The notes beneath the pieces were generated by a model. It saw nothing but the letters and a program-made list of their open reading frames with translations. It did no database searches and was not told where the DNA came from. 64,000 bases of DNA from a marine gamma proteobacterium HTCC2148 (GTDB taxonomy: Bacteria > Pseudomonadota > Gammaproteobacteria > Pseudomonadales > Halieaceae), in assembly GCA_000156295.1 (NCBI GenBank), contig DS999223.1, forward strand, positions 62,001-126,000. The letters are read 5' to 3'. The translations under genes were made by a program, and so were the position numbers. Positions 25,306-33,190 of this stretch are shown piece after piece. The first letter of the stretch is position 1, and every line of letters begins with the position of its first letter.

Positions 25306-27954
25306 ATGGGTAAATCACTAGTTATTGTCGAGTCGCCAGCGAAGGCCAAGACCATCAACAAGTACCTGGGCAAGGACTTCGTGGTGAAATCCAGCGTCGG
25401 TCATATCCGGGATTTGCCTACTGCGGGTAGTTCGACCTCCAAAGTGGATCCCAAGGAGAGAGCAGCCCAGGCAGCGATCACCCGCAAGATGGCGCCCGCA
25501 GCAAAAGCAGCTCACCAGAAAAAGAAGAGTCGTGAGCAATTGATCCGCCGGATGGGGATAGACCCGGAAAAGGGTTGGAAGGCGAACTATCAGGTCTTGC
25601 CCGGCAAAGAAAAGGTGGTCAACGAGCTGAAGAAACTAGCAGCTGACGCCGACTCCATTTATCTTGCTACCGACCTTGATCGCGAGGGTGAGGCGATAGC
25701 CTGGCACTTGCGAGAAGCGATTGGCGGAGATGATTCCCGCTACCAGCGAGTGGTGTTCAACGAAATTACCAAGAAAGCTATCACCGAGGCTTTTGAAAAA
25801 CCTGCCTACCTTGATCAGGATAGGGTAAACGCGCAGCAGGCACGACGCTTTCTGGATCGGGTCGTTGGGTATATGGTCTCTCCGCTGCTCTGGTCCAAGG
25901 TGGCCCGCGGCCTGTCTGCCGGGCGAGTGCAGTCTGTGGCGGTGCGTTTGATTGTGGAGCGCGAGCGAGAAATTCACGCGTTTATTCCCGAGGAGTATTG
26001 GGAGATTCACGCAGATCTGGCCACTCAGGCAAAACAGGAAGTGCGGTTTCAGGTGCGCAAGCACAAAGGAGAGAACTTTCGCCCCGGAGATGAACAAAGC
26101 GCGAGTAAAGCGACCTCAGAATTGGAGTCGCTGCCTTATTCCATCAGTGGTCGGGAGGACAAGCCCACACGCTCCAAGCCACCGGCTCCGTTTATTACCT
26201 CAACGCTGCAGCAGGCTGCGAGCACGCGCCTGGGGTACAGCGTCAAGAAGACCATGATGATGGCGCAACGCCTGTATGAGGCAGGCTACATCACCTACAT
26301 GCGAACAGACTCGACCAATTTGAGTGCCGAGGCTGTCGCAGCCTGTCGCGGCTATATCGAATCCAATTTTTCCAAACGCTACCTGCCTGACAGCCCCAAC
26401 TCTTACTCCTCCAAGGAAGGTGCGCAGGAAGCGCACGAGGCCATCCGTCCCTCGGACGTCAATGTGCTGCAGGCGTCGTTGAAAGGTATGGAGCGCGACG
26501 CTGAGCGCCTTTATGAACTGATCTGGCGTCAGTTCGTTGCTGGTCAGATGCCTGCAGCGGAATACACAGCCACCACAATTACCGCCAGTGCCGGTGATTA
26601 CCAACTCAATGCGAAGGGCCGAATCATCCGCTTCGATGGCTATACCAAGGTGCAGCCTCCCGCCAGCCGTAAGGGTGACGATTCGGTGCTGCCAGACGTA
26701 AACGAAGGCGATGTACTGGCGCTGAAGAAGCTTGATCCGGTGCAGCATTTTACCAAGCCGACCCCTCGCTACGGAGAAGCGAGCCTGGTTCGCGAGTTGG
26801 AAAAACGAGGCATTGGTCGTCCGTCAACGTACGCTTCGATTATTTCTACTATTCAGGATCGTGGCTACGCGCGCCTAGAGAATAAGCGATTTTATGCAGA
26901 AAAAATGGGCGACATTGTTACCCAGCGGCTACAGAAAAGCTTCCCCGATCTTCTGGACTATGGCTTTACCGCAGGTATGGAAGAACGGCTGGATGATGTA
27001 GCCGACGGCGACAGGGATTGGCGTGACTTACTCGATGCATTTTATGCCGAGTTCAGCGGATTACTGGAGGCAGCGGCAGAGCCCGAGCCTGCGGGGATGG
27101 AACCCAACGAACCCACAATGACTGACATCAAGTGCTCTAAATGTGACCGAGATATGCAGATACGGACTGCCAGCACGGGTGTGTTCCTGGGCTGCTCCGG
27201 CTACGCATTACCGCCCAAAGAGCGCTGCAAAAACACGATTAACCTGACCTCTGGTGACGAGGCAATTCGCGAAGACGCGGATGACGAAGCTGAATCACGG
27301 CAATTATTGGAACGCCATCGCTGCAAGAAGTGCAACGCGGCGATGGACAGCTACCTGATCGACGAAGATCGTAAGCTGCATGTGTGCGGCAATAATCCGG
27401 ACTGTGATGGTTTCGAAGTTGAGCACGGTAAATTCAAGATCAAAGGCTACGAAGGCCCCATTCTTGAGTGCGATAAGTGCAGTGCCGAAATGCAGTTGAA
27501 AAATGGTCGCTTCGGTAAGTACTTCGGGTGTACCTCAGAGGAGTGTAAAAATACCCGTAAGCTGTTACGCAACGGCGAGGCTGCCCCTCCGAAGATGGAT
27601 CCGGTACCCATGCCCGAGCTGGAGTGCCAGAAAGTAGAAGATACCTACGTATTACGCGACGGCGCCGCTGGAATGTTTTTAGCGGCCAGCCAGTTTCCGC
27701 GTAACCGGGAAACCAGGGCACCCTTTGTCGATGAGTTGCTGCCTCACAAGAGTGAGATCGACCCCAAGTACAAGTTCATCTTTGGCGCTCCAACAGAGGA
27801 TGACGACGGTAATCGAGCTCAGGTGCGGTATAGCCGCAAGTCCAAAGAGCAATACGTGATGACCGAGAAAGATGGCAAAGCCACGGGTTGGAAGGCCTTT
27901 TATCGCAAGGGTAAGTGGGAAGAGGAACGCAGCAAGGGCAGGGCGCGCAAATAA
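25306..27954 (+). CDS. topA: DNA topoisomerase I
   Basis: Type IA topoisomerase relaxing negative supercoils, 882 residues (E. coli 865). The TOPRIM start is [19 protein letters not shown], followed by the acidic triad in [10 protein letters not shown]. The active-site tyrosine is Y331 in YITYMRTDS. The C-terminal zinc ribbons are visible: [18 protein letters not shown]...CGNNPDC and [10 protein letters not shown]...[12 protein letters not shown] 25306 has AGGA upstream. An insertion rich in Lys/Ala ([20 protein letters not shown]) sits after the first TOPRIM strand, as in pseudomonads. Confidence 0.97.
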   Translation: MGKSLVIVESPAKAKTINKYLGKDFVVKSSVGHIRDLPTAGSSTSKVDPKERAAQAAITRKMAPAAKAAHQKKKSREQLIRRMGIDPEKGWKANYQVLPGKEKVVNELKKLAADADSIYLATDLDREGEAIAWHLREAIGGDDSRYQRVVFNEITKKAITEAFEKPAYLDQDRVNAQQARRFLDRVVGYMVSPLLWSKVARGLSAGRVQSVAVRLIVEREREIHAFIPEEYWEIHADLATQAKQEVRFQVRKHKGENFRPGDEQSASKATSELESLPYSISGREDKPTRSKPPAPFITSTLQQAASTRLGYSVKKTMMMAQRLYEAGYITYMRTDSTNLSAEAVAACRGYIESNFSKRYLPDSPNSYSSKEGAQEAHEAIRPSDVNVLQASLKGMERDAERLYELIWRQFVAGQMPAAEYTATTITASAGDYQLNAKGRIIRFDGYTKVQPPASRKGDDSVLPDVNEGDVLALKKLDPVQHFTKPTPRYGEASLVRELEKRGIGRPSTYASIISTIQDRGYARLENKRFYAEKMGDIVTQRLQKSFPDLLDYGFTAGMEERLDDVADGDRDWRDLLDAFYAEFSGLLEAAAEPEPAGMEPNEPTMTDIKCSKCDRDMQIRTASTGVFLGCSGYALPPKERCKNTINLTSGDEAIREDADDEAESRQLLERHRCKKCNAAMDSYLIDEDRKLHVCGNNPDCDGFEVEHGKFKIKGYEGPILECDKCSAEMQLKNGRFGKYFGCTSEECKNTRKLLRNGEAAPPKMDPVPMPELECQKVEDTYVLRDGAAGMFLAASQFPRNRETRAPFVDELLPHKSEIDPKYKFIFGAPTEDDDGNRAQVRYSRKSKEQYVMTEKDGKATGWKAFYRKGKWEEERSKGRARK

Positions 27955-27955
27955 T

Positions 27956-28417
27956 ATGAGCTCCGCTCGAGGTCAGGCGAATCACGCGCTCTACCTGGCC
28001 CGAATCCTGCTCGCCGCCTGGCGCCGTGATCTGGCGGCTGAGGCGGTTGCGACAATCACCTTAACCCAGACATTTTTGCCGGCCGTTCGGCTGCACCTTA
28101 GGCATGCCTATGGCTGGTTTTTAGTTGAAATTACCCGTCCTGGCGGCTTGCCCTTCCAGCCACCGCAATGCGTTGCCGAGTTACCCGAAGTCGCTGACGG
28201 CAAAGCCGTGCCGGGAGAACTCCTGGAGTTTCAGCGCCTGGAGGAGAGCGGCTGGATTGGCGAAATGCTTTCTGCGGATGCGCTCCCAAGTCCAATGGCA
28301 AGCTCGGGCAACCTGGCAGTCAGTTCACCTGCATCCGGGCTTGACCAGGCTTCGGTTTGGGCTGCTCAGCTGCAAACCCTGTTTGATCGTATGGGCGATT
28401 CTTTGGACGAGTACTAA
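27956..28417 (+). CDS. DUF6586-like protein
   Basis: 153 residues. It starts with a helical stretch (NHALYLARILLAAWRRDLAAE) and resembles the short conserved gene that follows topA in Pseudomonas (DUF6586 type); assignment is from memory of position and pattern, not a search. No signal peptide or catalytic motif. ATG 27956 is one base after the topA stop, so it is almost surely co-transcribed. The frame is open inside topA but the ATG position is natural. Confidence 0.65.
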   Translation: MSSARGQANHALYLARILLAAWRRDLAAEAVATITLTQTFLPAVRLHLRHAYGWFLVEITRPGGLPFQPPQCVAELPEVADGKAVPGELLEFQRLEESGWIGEMLSADALPSPMASSGNLAVSSPASGLDQASVWAAQLQTLFDRMGDSLDEY

Positions 28418-28536
28418 ACCGGCCGTCCTGTAAAGGCCATCCACCGCTGCACTGCGCCTGCCGGATTTAGTGCTATCTAGGAGCCTGACCGGCTGTTAGA
28501 ATATTCTCGAAGTTAAAGCAAAGAGAGGTTTATTGA

Positions 28537-28785
28537 GTGTCTGCATCCTTACTAGAGATCGTAGATCTGGGCGACGGAGAAATCGTATTGCAACGTGCTG
28601 ACGATGATTCCGAGCCGCTTGTGGTTATCCGTTTCTCAGAAGAATCGCGCGTTTACATGATGGACAACAGCCTTGAAGTCGCCAAAGCGATGATACAGGC
28701 TGGGATACAGGCGGCCGCCGAAATGGCCGAACAGGGCGAGATAGAAATCGAGCCCACTGTTGAGGCCCCCAGAGTCCTTCACTAG
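28537..28785 (+). CDS. Small conserved acidic protein next to lexA
   Basis: 82 residues, acidic, starting MSASLLEIVDLGDGEIVLQR with strands EPLVVIRFSEESRVYM, then an alanine-rich helix (EVAKAMIQAGIQAAAEMAE) and an acidic tail. A gene of this type lies between topA and lexA in Pseudomonas as I recall; function unknown. GTG 28537 has AGAGAGG (28521-28527) upstream. A Rho-independent terminator follows at 28840-28872. Confidence 0.75.
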   Translation: MSASLLEIVDLGDGEIVLQRADDDSEPLVVIRFSEESRVYMMDNSLEVAKAMIQAGIQAAAEMAEQGEIEIEPTVEAPRVLH

Positions 28786-28839
28786 TCGCAGCGATAGAAT
28801 TTCAAACGCCGGGCGCTCGATGTCGCAAACCGGCTCGCA

Positions 28840-28872
28840 ACAGACGCCAACAGCGCTCTGTCAGATTTTTTT
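28840..28872 (+). terminator. Rho-independent terminator after the small acidic gene
   Basis: ACAGACGC (28840-28847), loop CAACA, then GCG-C-TCTGT (28853-28861) with one bulged C, followed four bases later by a run of seven T (28866-28872). It ends the plus-strand unit just before convergent lexA. Confidence 0.7.
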
Positions 28873-28895
28873 CCGCTTCAATATACACCCCGCAG

Positions 28896-29498
28896 TCAGT
28901 GACTGCGGCGCAATACTCCAACGCTTAGCCCTTCAATTGCAAAACTCTGCTCACGCAGATCAACTTTGATCGGTTGGTAATCTGGATTCTCAGGCAGTAG
29001 TTGCAGTTGATGCTCGTTGGGCCCTTTTTGCAGGCGCTTGACGGTGACCTCGTCTTCTATGCGTGCAACCACCACATCCCCGTTATTGGCGACTGGCGTG
29101 CTGTGCACCGCTAGTAAGTCGCCATCAAATATACCGATATCGATCATGCTGTCACCGGTCACACGAAGAAAGTAGTCTGCTCTGGGCTTGAAAAACTCAG
29201 GGGGCAGATCGCAGTAATCCTCAATATTCTCTTCTGCAAGCACCGGGTTACCGGCCGCAACACGGCCAACGATAGGAATACCCGCCGTATCGGGAAGCTT
29301 AATCCCGCGGGATGCGCCGGGAATGATTTCAATAGCGCCCTTTCGGGCCAGGGCCTTAAGGTGCTCTTCTGCGGCGTTTGCTGACTTGAACCCCAGCTCC
29401 CTGGCGATGTCAGCCCGCGTAGGAGGGTAGCCGGTATGGTCGATATGCTGGCGGATAACATCCAGCACCTGTTGTTGTCTGTTGGTGAGCTTTTCCAT
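28896..29498 (-). CDS. lexA: LexA repressor
   Basis: Repressor of the SOS response, 200 residues. The winged helix-turn-helix covers residues 1-65 ([20 protein letters not shown]). The autocleavage site is A82-G83 in GRVAAGNP and the catalytic pair is S117 (TGDSM) and K154 (VTVKRLQ), all at the expected spacing. The ATG at 29498 is the family start; the frame stays open for 48 codons upstream, across the operator region. Two perfect LexA boxes lie 13-48 bases upstream, so it is autoregulated. No sulA-like gene follows, unlike in pseudomonads. Confidence 0.97.
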   Translation of the reverse strand: MEKLTNRQQQVLDVIRQHIDHTGYPPTRADIARELGFKSANAAEEHLKALARKGAIEIIPGASRGIKLPDTAGIPIVGRVAAGNPVLAEENIEDYCDLPPEFFKPRADYFLRVTGDSMIDIGIFDGDLLAVHSTPVANNGDVVVARIEDEVTVKRLQKGPNEHQLQLLPENPDYQPIKVDLREQSFAIEGLSVGVLRRSH

Positions 29499-29510
29499 GG
29501 TTGCCCCTAT

Positions 29511-29526
29511 CTGTTTATTTATACAG
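29511..29526. promoter_or_regulatory. LexA box 1 (proximal) of lexA
   Basis: CTGTTTATTTATACAG, matching the gammaproteobacterial consensus CTG-N10-CAG with an AT-rich core, 13 bases upstream of the lexA start codon. Confidence 0.92.
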
Positions 29527-29529
29527 GTG

Positions 29530-29545
29530 CTGTAATTATATACAG
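29530..29545. promoter_or_regulatory. LexA box 2 (distal) of lexA
   Basis: CTGTAATTATATACAG, again CTG-N10-CAG. The centres of the two boxes are 19 bases apart, about two helical turns, so the two LexA dimers bind the same face. The same double arrangement occurs at E. coli lexA. Confidence 0.93.
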
Positions 29546-29688
29546 GTGTGGCAGATAAAAACAATGGGCTTGTCTGCTGCTGCTGGCGACAGCGTAAAGA
29601 GCGATTATAGCGGGAGTGTGCCGTTTCGCTGTTGCGCTGCATCTTGGGTGAAGCGGAGGTTAGTCCGGGAAAACCGGCGCAGATTGAA

Positions 29689-30006
29689 CTAGTAGTCTTC
29701 GACGCCGTACATAACGTCGGGCTCTATAGAATTGATTGGGTTGGTCCAATCCTCGGGGTGCATGGGCAGATCGGGATCCAATAGGTCTTCGTCGTCCAGT
29801 TCAAAAGCACTGCGCCAGTCTTCGGGTGCCTCGGCTTTCTGCAACAGCATCTCGCGCCAGGCATCCAGATCGTATTCTGATACCTCACCGTCCAGGTATT
29901 GGGTTTCAATTGTCAGGGTTGTCGGGTCCCAGTCGACTACCTCAAACAGGGCGCTGGTTTGGAGGTCTTTGTACCACCCCCCGACCATGGGGCTGAGCAT
30001 CTTCAT
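29689..30006 (-). CDS. Small acidic conserved protein (DUF6763-like)
   Basis: 105 residues, strongly acidic ([37 protein letters not shown]). The first part, [20 protein letters not shown], looks like a small beta barrel of the type seen in DUF6763 proteins; the name is tentative. No signal peptide. ATG 30006 is the first possible start. It lies between lexA and the mscS-type gene on the minus strand and probably has its own promoter in the 270-base divergent region 30007-30278. Confidence 0.7.
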   Translation of the reverse strand: MKMLSPMVGGWYKDLQTSALFEVVDWDPTTLTIETQYLDGEVSEYDLDAWREMLLQKAEAPEDWRSAFELDDEDLLDPDLPMHPEDWTNPINSIEPDVMYGVEDY

Positions 30007-30169
30007 CTACCTGTCCTCTGGCATTTTGGCTATTCGATGGCTCAACATATCACGCTGGTAAAGGCTGTCCATTATGTAAAAAGGCTATAAACCGTGCGTT
30101 TTAAATTCTTTTTACCTTGCTCAGTTTTCTTTTCAAAATAGATCAATCAGTTGCGTTACACTTCCAGAG

Positions 30170-30201
30170 TTGACTTCAATCGGTGCGCCAATTTATATAC
30201 T
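30170..30201 (+). promoter_or_regulatory. Putative promoter of the leader ORF and mscS-type gene
   Basis: TTGACT (30170-30175), an 18-base spacer and TATATA (30194-30199), or TATACT (30196-30201) at 20 bases. It lies about 30 bases before the leader ORF start at 30229. The rest of 30007-30169 is AT-rich with no other feature seen. Confidence 0.55.
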
Positions 30202-30228
30202 CCTTGTGAATTAAGGAGGGCCCTGAAC

Positions 30229-30282
30229 ATGACAAACTTGTCTAAAAACTTGTATTTTTTTTGCGAGAGGATTAGCCCTTGA
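30229..30282 (+). CDS. 17-codon leader ORF coupled to the mscS-type gene
   Basis: ATG 30229 is preceded at 8 bases by an exceptionally strong ribosome site AAGGAGGG (30213-30220). The peptide is MTNLSKNLYFFCERISP and its TGA (30280-30282) overlaps the TTG start of the channel gene (30279). The channel itself has only GAGAGG and a weak TTG start, so reading of the leader probably delivers ribosomes to it. A run of eight T (30254-30261) falls inside the ORF. Coding status is inferred from signals alone. Confidence 0.6.
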   Translation: MTNLSKNLYFFCERISP

Positions 30283-31382
30283 ATCGTTTCAATACCTGGC
30301 TGGAATCAGTGGCCACCGCAATTGGCCTGCAGCCGGAGTTACTGGCTTTGGCGGTCTTGTTGATGGCCGGGCTAGCGGGCCACTTGCTGCTGGGCCATTT
30401 GATCCAGCGATTGCATCGGGCGGCAGGGAGCAATCAGAACAAGTGGGACGATGTGGTCGTCACCGCGCTGGAGCGCCCCGTCCGGCTCGTGCTTTGGGTG
30501 CTGGTCGGATACATCGCTCTGGACACTTATGAGGTCGGCGCTAACTTACAGGCGCGTTTAATTGAGGTGTACGACACTGCTTTGGTGTTGTTGGTCGTTT
30601 GGTTCCTGCATCGTTTGATCGGCGGTGTTGAGAATGAATTGATGCGCGAGCGCTACGGAAATAGCCAGTCCACCGACAAAGCCACTGTCCGTGCGGTGAT
30701 TCAGCTCTCGCGAATATGCCTATGGGTCATTGCGGGTTTGGGGGTATTGCAAAGTATTGGTGTGTCCATTTCGGGCTTGCTGGCTTTTGGTGGCATTGGC
30801 GGTATTGCCGTAGGTTTTGCCGCCAAAGATCTGCTGGCTAACTTTATTGGTGGGCTCAGTATTTATCTGGATCGCCCCTTTACCACAGGTGACTGGATTC
30901 GTTCACCCGACAGAAATATTGAAGGTACAGTAGAAGATATAGGCTGGCGTTTGACGCGAATTCGTACTTTTGACCAGAGACCGCTGTACGTCCCCAACGC
31001 CGTTTTTGGCCAGATCTCGGTGGAGAACCCATCGCGTATGTTCAACCGGCGTATCTATGAAACAGTGGGCATACGCTACCAGGATTCGCAGAGCATGGCG
31101 CCGATCGTCGAGCAGGTGAGAGCAATGCTGCAGAGTCACCAGGAGATTGATTTGTCGCGCACCTTGATTGTCAATTTTGTCTCTTTCGGGCCCTCATCCC
31201 TGGACTTCTTTGTTTACACCTTCACCAAGACTACAGACTGGGTGCGGTTCCACGAGATAAAGCAGGATGTCATGCTCAAAATTCTTGATATTGTGATCAG
31301 TAATGGCGCAGATGTCGCATTTCCGACGCAGACTTTGCATGTGGAGCAGGTGATGCAGATGGACCCGGAGCACGGTGCATGA
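30279..31382 (+). CDS. MscS-family mechanosensitive channel
   Basis: 367 residues. Hydrophobic segments at about 20-40, 65-85, 100-120 and 145-165 are followed by the pore-lining TM3 signature GLLAFGGIGGIAVGFAAKDL, then the MscS beta domain (GDWIRSPDRNIEGTVEDIGW, PLYVPNAVFGQISVENPSR) and an alpha/beta C-terminus. It releases solutes under hypo-osmotic shock. The TTG start at 30279 is forced by an in-frame TAG at 30273 and overlaps the leader ORF stop. It overlaps the next gene by 4 bases (ATGA). Confidence 0.92.
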   Translation: MNRFNTWLESVATAIGLQPELLALAVLLMAGLAGHLLLGHLIQRLHRAAGSNQNKWDDVVVTALERPVRLVLWVLVGYIALDTYEVGANLQARLIEVYDTALVLLVVWFLHRLIGGVENELMRERYGNSQSTDKATVRAVIQLSRICLWVIAGLGVLQSIGVSISGLLAFGGIGGIAVGFAAKDLLANFIGGLSIYLDRPFTTGDWIRSPDRNIEGTVEDIGWRLTRIRTFDQRPLYVPNAVFGQISVENPSRMFNRRIYETVGIRYQDSQSMAPIVEQVRAMLQSHQEIDLSRTLIVNFVSFGPSSLDFFVYTFTKTTDWVRFHEIKQDVMLKILDIVISNGADVAFPTQTLHVEQVMQMDPEHGA

Positions 31383-32119
31383 AAACCCTGGGGATCATTG
31401 GAGGCACGGGTATCGATCAACTCGAAGGCCTCGAGATCGTCGATAGTCATGCCGTGGAGACCCCCTATGGAGACCCGTCCCGGGCGGTTGAAGAGGGGAT
31501 GCTGGGTGGAGTTCGCGTATTTTTCCTGCAGCGACACGGCAGCCCTAAGACGATACCACCGCACCTGATTAACTACCGGGCCAATGTCTGGGCGTTAAAG
31601 TCCCTGCAGGTGACGGACCTGGTTGCAATTAACGCAGTGGGCGGCATTTCTGCCGCCATGCGTCCCGGACGTCTGGTCATACCGGACCAGATTGTTGACT
31701 ATACCTGGGGGCGCGCACATACGGTGGATACAGGGGAGGTAGGTACTCTGCTGCACGTGGATTTTAGCGACCCCTACGATCATGAACTGCGCGAAGCACT
31801 GCTGCAGTGTGCTGTTGCTCAGAACATTGCTCACGAGGGGGCAGGCGTGCACGGCGTCATGCAGGGGCCACGCCTGGAAAGCGCCGCTGAAATTCGCCGC
31901 ATGGCGGGGGACGGCTGTGACTTGGTCGGCATGACCGGAATGCCCGAAGCTTCTCTGGCACGGGAACTGGGCCTGGCTTATGCCAGTATCTGTATGGTTG
32001 TTAACGCGGCTGCCGGGTTAGATGATAAACCGCTGACACTGGCTGTGATGCGAGCGAATTTGCTGCGCGAAGCAGCCGCGGTCAGACAGCTTATCGCCGC
32101 GCTGGTTGCGGATTATTAA
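31379..32119 (+). CDS. S-methyl-5'-thioinosine phosphorylase (MTAP/PNP family)
   Basis: 246 residues, purine nucleoside phosphorylase fold with GIIGGTGIDQL at the N-terminus, the phosphate site RHGSPKTIPPHLINYRAN and MTGMPEASLARELG. At the base-recognition strand it reads ICMVVNAAAGLDD, with asparagine where adenosine-specific MTAP has aspartate. This favours a 6-oxopurine, as in the Pseudomonas methylthioinosine phosphorylase PA3004, which lies at the same place near mfd. It would salvage methylthioadenosine after deamination. An MTAP activity cannot be excluded from sequence alone. Confidence 0.85.
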   Translation: MKTLGIIGGTGIDQLEGLEIVDSHAVETPYGDPSRAVEEGMLGGVRVFFLQRHGSPKTIPPHLINYRANVWALKSLQVTDLVAINAVGGISAAMRPGRLVIPDQIVDYTWGRAHTVDTGEVGTLLHVDFSDPYDHELREALLQCAVAQNIAHEGAGVHGVMQGPRLESAAEIRRMAGDGCDLVGMTGMPEASLARELGLAYASICMVVNAAAGLDDKPLTLAVMRANLLREAAAVRQLIAALVADY

Positions 32120-32128
32120 TGGGTTGCT

Positions 32129-33190
32129 TTACAGCGCCTGATTGGTTTCTTCAGCGAATTCTGCGTCGGCCATTACCTGCAGCTGTTCTTCATCCAGCGG
32201 CATAAATTTTATCACTACGCCTATTAAAGGGTGGTCGATATAGTGCACTTCCTTGCTGCGCATACGACGCTTTTGTTGCAGCAGTACGGCATGACGCCAG
32301 GGATAGACAGGCCCTGTTTCTTCCGGCGCTATCTCCGATGCTAACTTCTCTTCAAGAACCGGTTGCTGACCTGCTGCTTCGGGATTGTCATTACCCAAAG
32401 GGTAGGCAGTCTCCTCGAGGAGTACCGGTTCGGGTTGCTCAATAAACAGGGACTGTGGGCCCAGGGGAGGCTCTGGCATGCGCCACTCGGCTGGCAAGTA
32501 CTGGCCCTGGGTGTTGATCCAGAGGTTGGTTTCCAGGTGCAGGTAGCGAGCAATATGCAATTTTACCGTGCCTTGTAAGCGAGGCCAGTCGCCGCTGTCA
32601 CCGGAGCGGTCGATGACCAGGGGTATAGCAGTGCTCTCGCCTTGTACCGGCTGTACCCAGGTTTCGTAAAACAGGGTTTTGTAGTTTCCAGTGCGTTGCA
32701 TGAAGGCAGCTTTGTCATAGAGCTCCGCGTTCTTTCGCGGCAGTGCAATAAATGGTGTGGGTGTGAGAGGGGTGAGGTTTTGCTCTTCCGGTACTGCCTC
32801 GGCATCCAATGCTGGCGCCGAATTGCCAGTGGGATTGCCAGCGATCGGGATATCCGGAGCTTTGTCCTCGGTTCTGTCCTCGGTTCTGTCCTCGGTGGTT
32901 TCCTCGGCAGGCGGCCGCAATGTCTGACGGCCTAGCGAGTCTACCTCGCTGACGCCGCCGTGTTCCTCTTGTCTCGATTCCAGTTGTCCCGGGTATATCA
33001 GGAATCGGCCAGTGTCAGGGTAGGCGAGGCTGGGCAGGGGATCCCATTGCTCCGGTGTGGAGCCGCTTTCATGGCTGAATATCATCAGTTCTACCTGATA
33101 CCAGCGCTCCTCTTGTCCGTGGACCGCAGCGGCAAACAATCCCAGTGCGAGGCTGAGGGGGCGAATTAGAGCATGGTTCATTAGCGGCAT
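32129..33190 (-). CDS. CsiV-family envelope protein
   Basis: 353 residues with a Sec signal peptide (cleavage near AVHG-QEE). The mature start ERWYQVELMIFSH and the C-terminal motif SKEVHYIDHPLIGVVIKFMP are typical of the CsiV family (a peptidoglycan-binding periplasmic protein in Vibrio). The middle is low-complexity, with a 12-base tandem repeat giving EDRTEDRTED (about 32862-32905). The ATG overlaps the mfd stop by one base (TGATG), so mfd and csiV form one unit, as in pseudomonads. Confidence 0.82.
   Translation of the reverse strand: MPLMNHALIRPLSLALGLFAAAVHGQEERWYQVELMIFSHESGSTPEQWDPLPSLAYPDTGRFLIYPGQLESRQEEHGGVSEVDSLGRQTLRPPAEETTEDRTEDRTEDKAPDIPIAGNPTGNSAPALDAEAVPEEQNLTPLTPTPFIALPRKNAELYDKAAFMQRTGNYKTLFYETWVQPVQGESTAIPLVIDRSGDSGDWPRLQGTVKLHIARYLHLETNLWINTQGQYLPAEWRMPEPPLGPQSLFIEQPEPVLLEETAYPLGNDNPEAAGQQPVLEEKLASEIAPEETGPVYPWRHAVLLQQKRRMRSKEVHYIDHPLIGVVIKFMPLDEEQLQVMADAEFAEETNQAL

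Noticed and set aside
28890-28908. Perfect palindrome CCGCAGT...ACTGCGG at the 3' end of lexA as a lexA terminator
   Set aside because: In the lexA direction it is not followed by a T-run; it may still be a weak or Rho-aided stop, but I do not call it.
29499-29642. Upstream extension of lexA by 48 codons
   Set aside because: It crosses both LexA boxes and the family start [10 protein letters not shown] is at 29498.
30254-30275. Frameshift at the eight-T run joining the leader ORF to the mscS-type frame
   Set aside because: After a -1 shift the frame meets TAG at 30273 before reaching the channel start.
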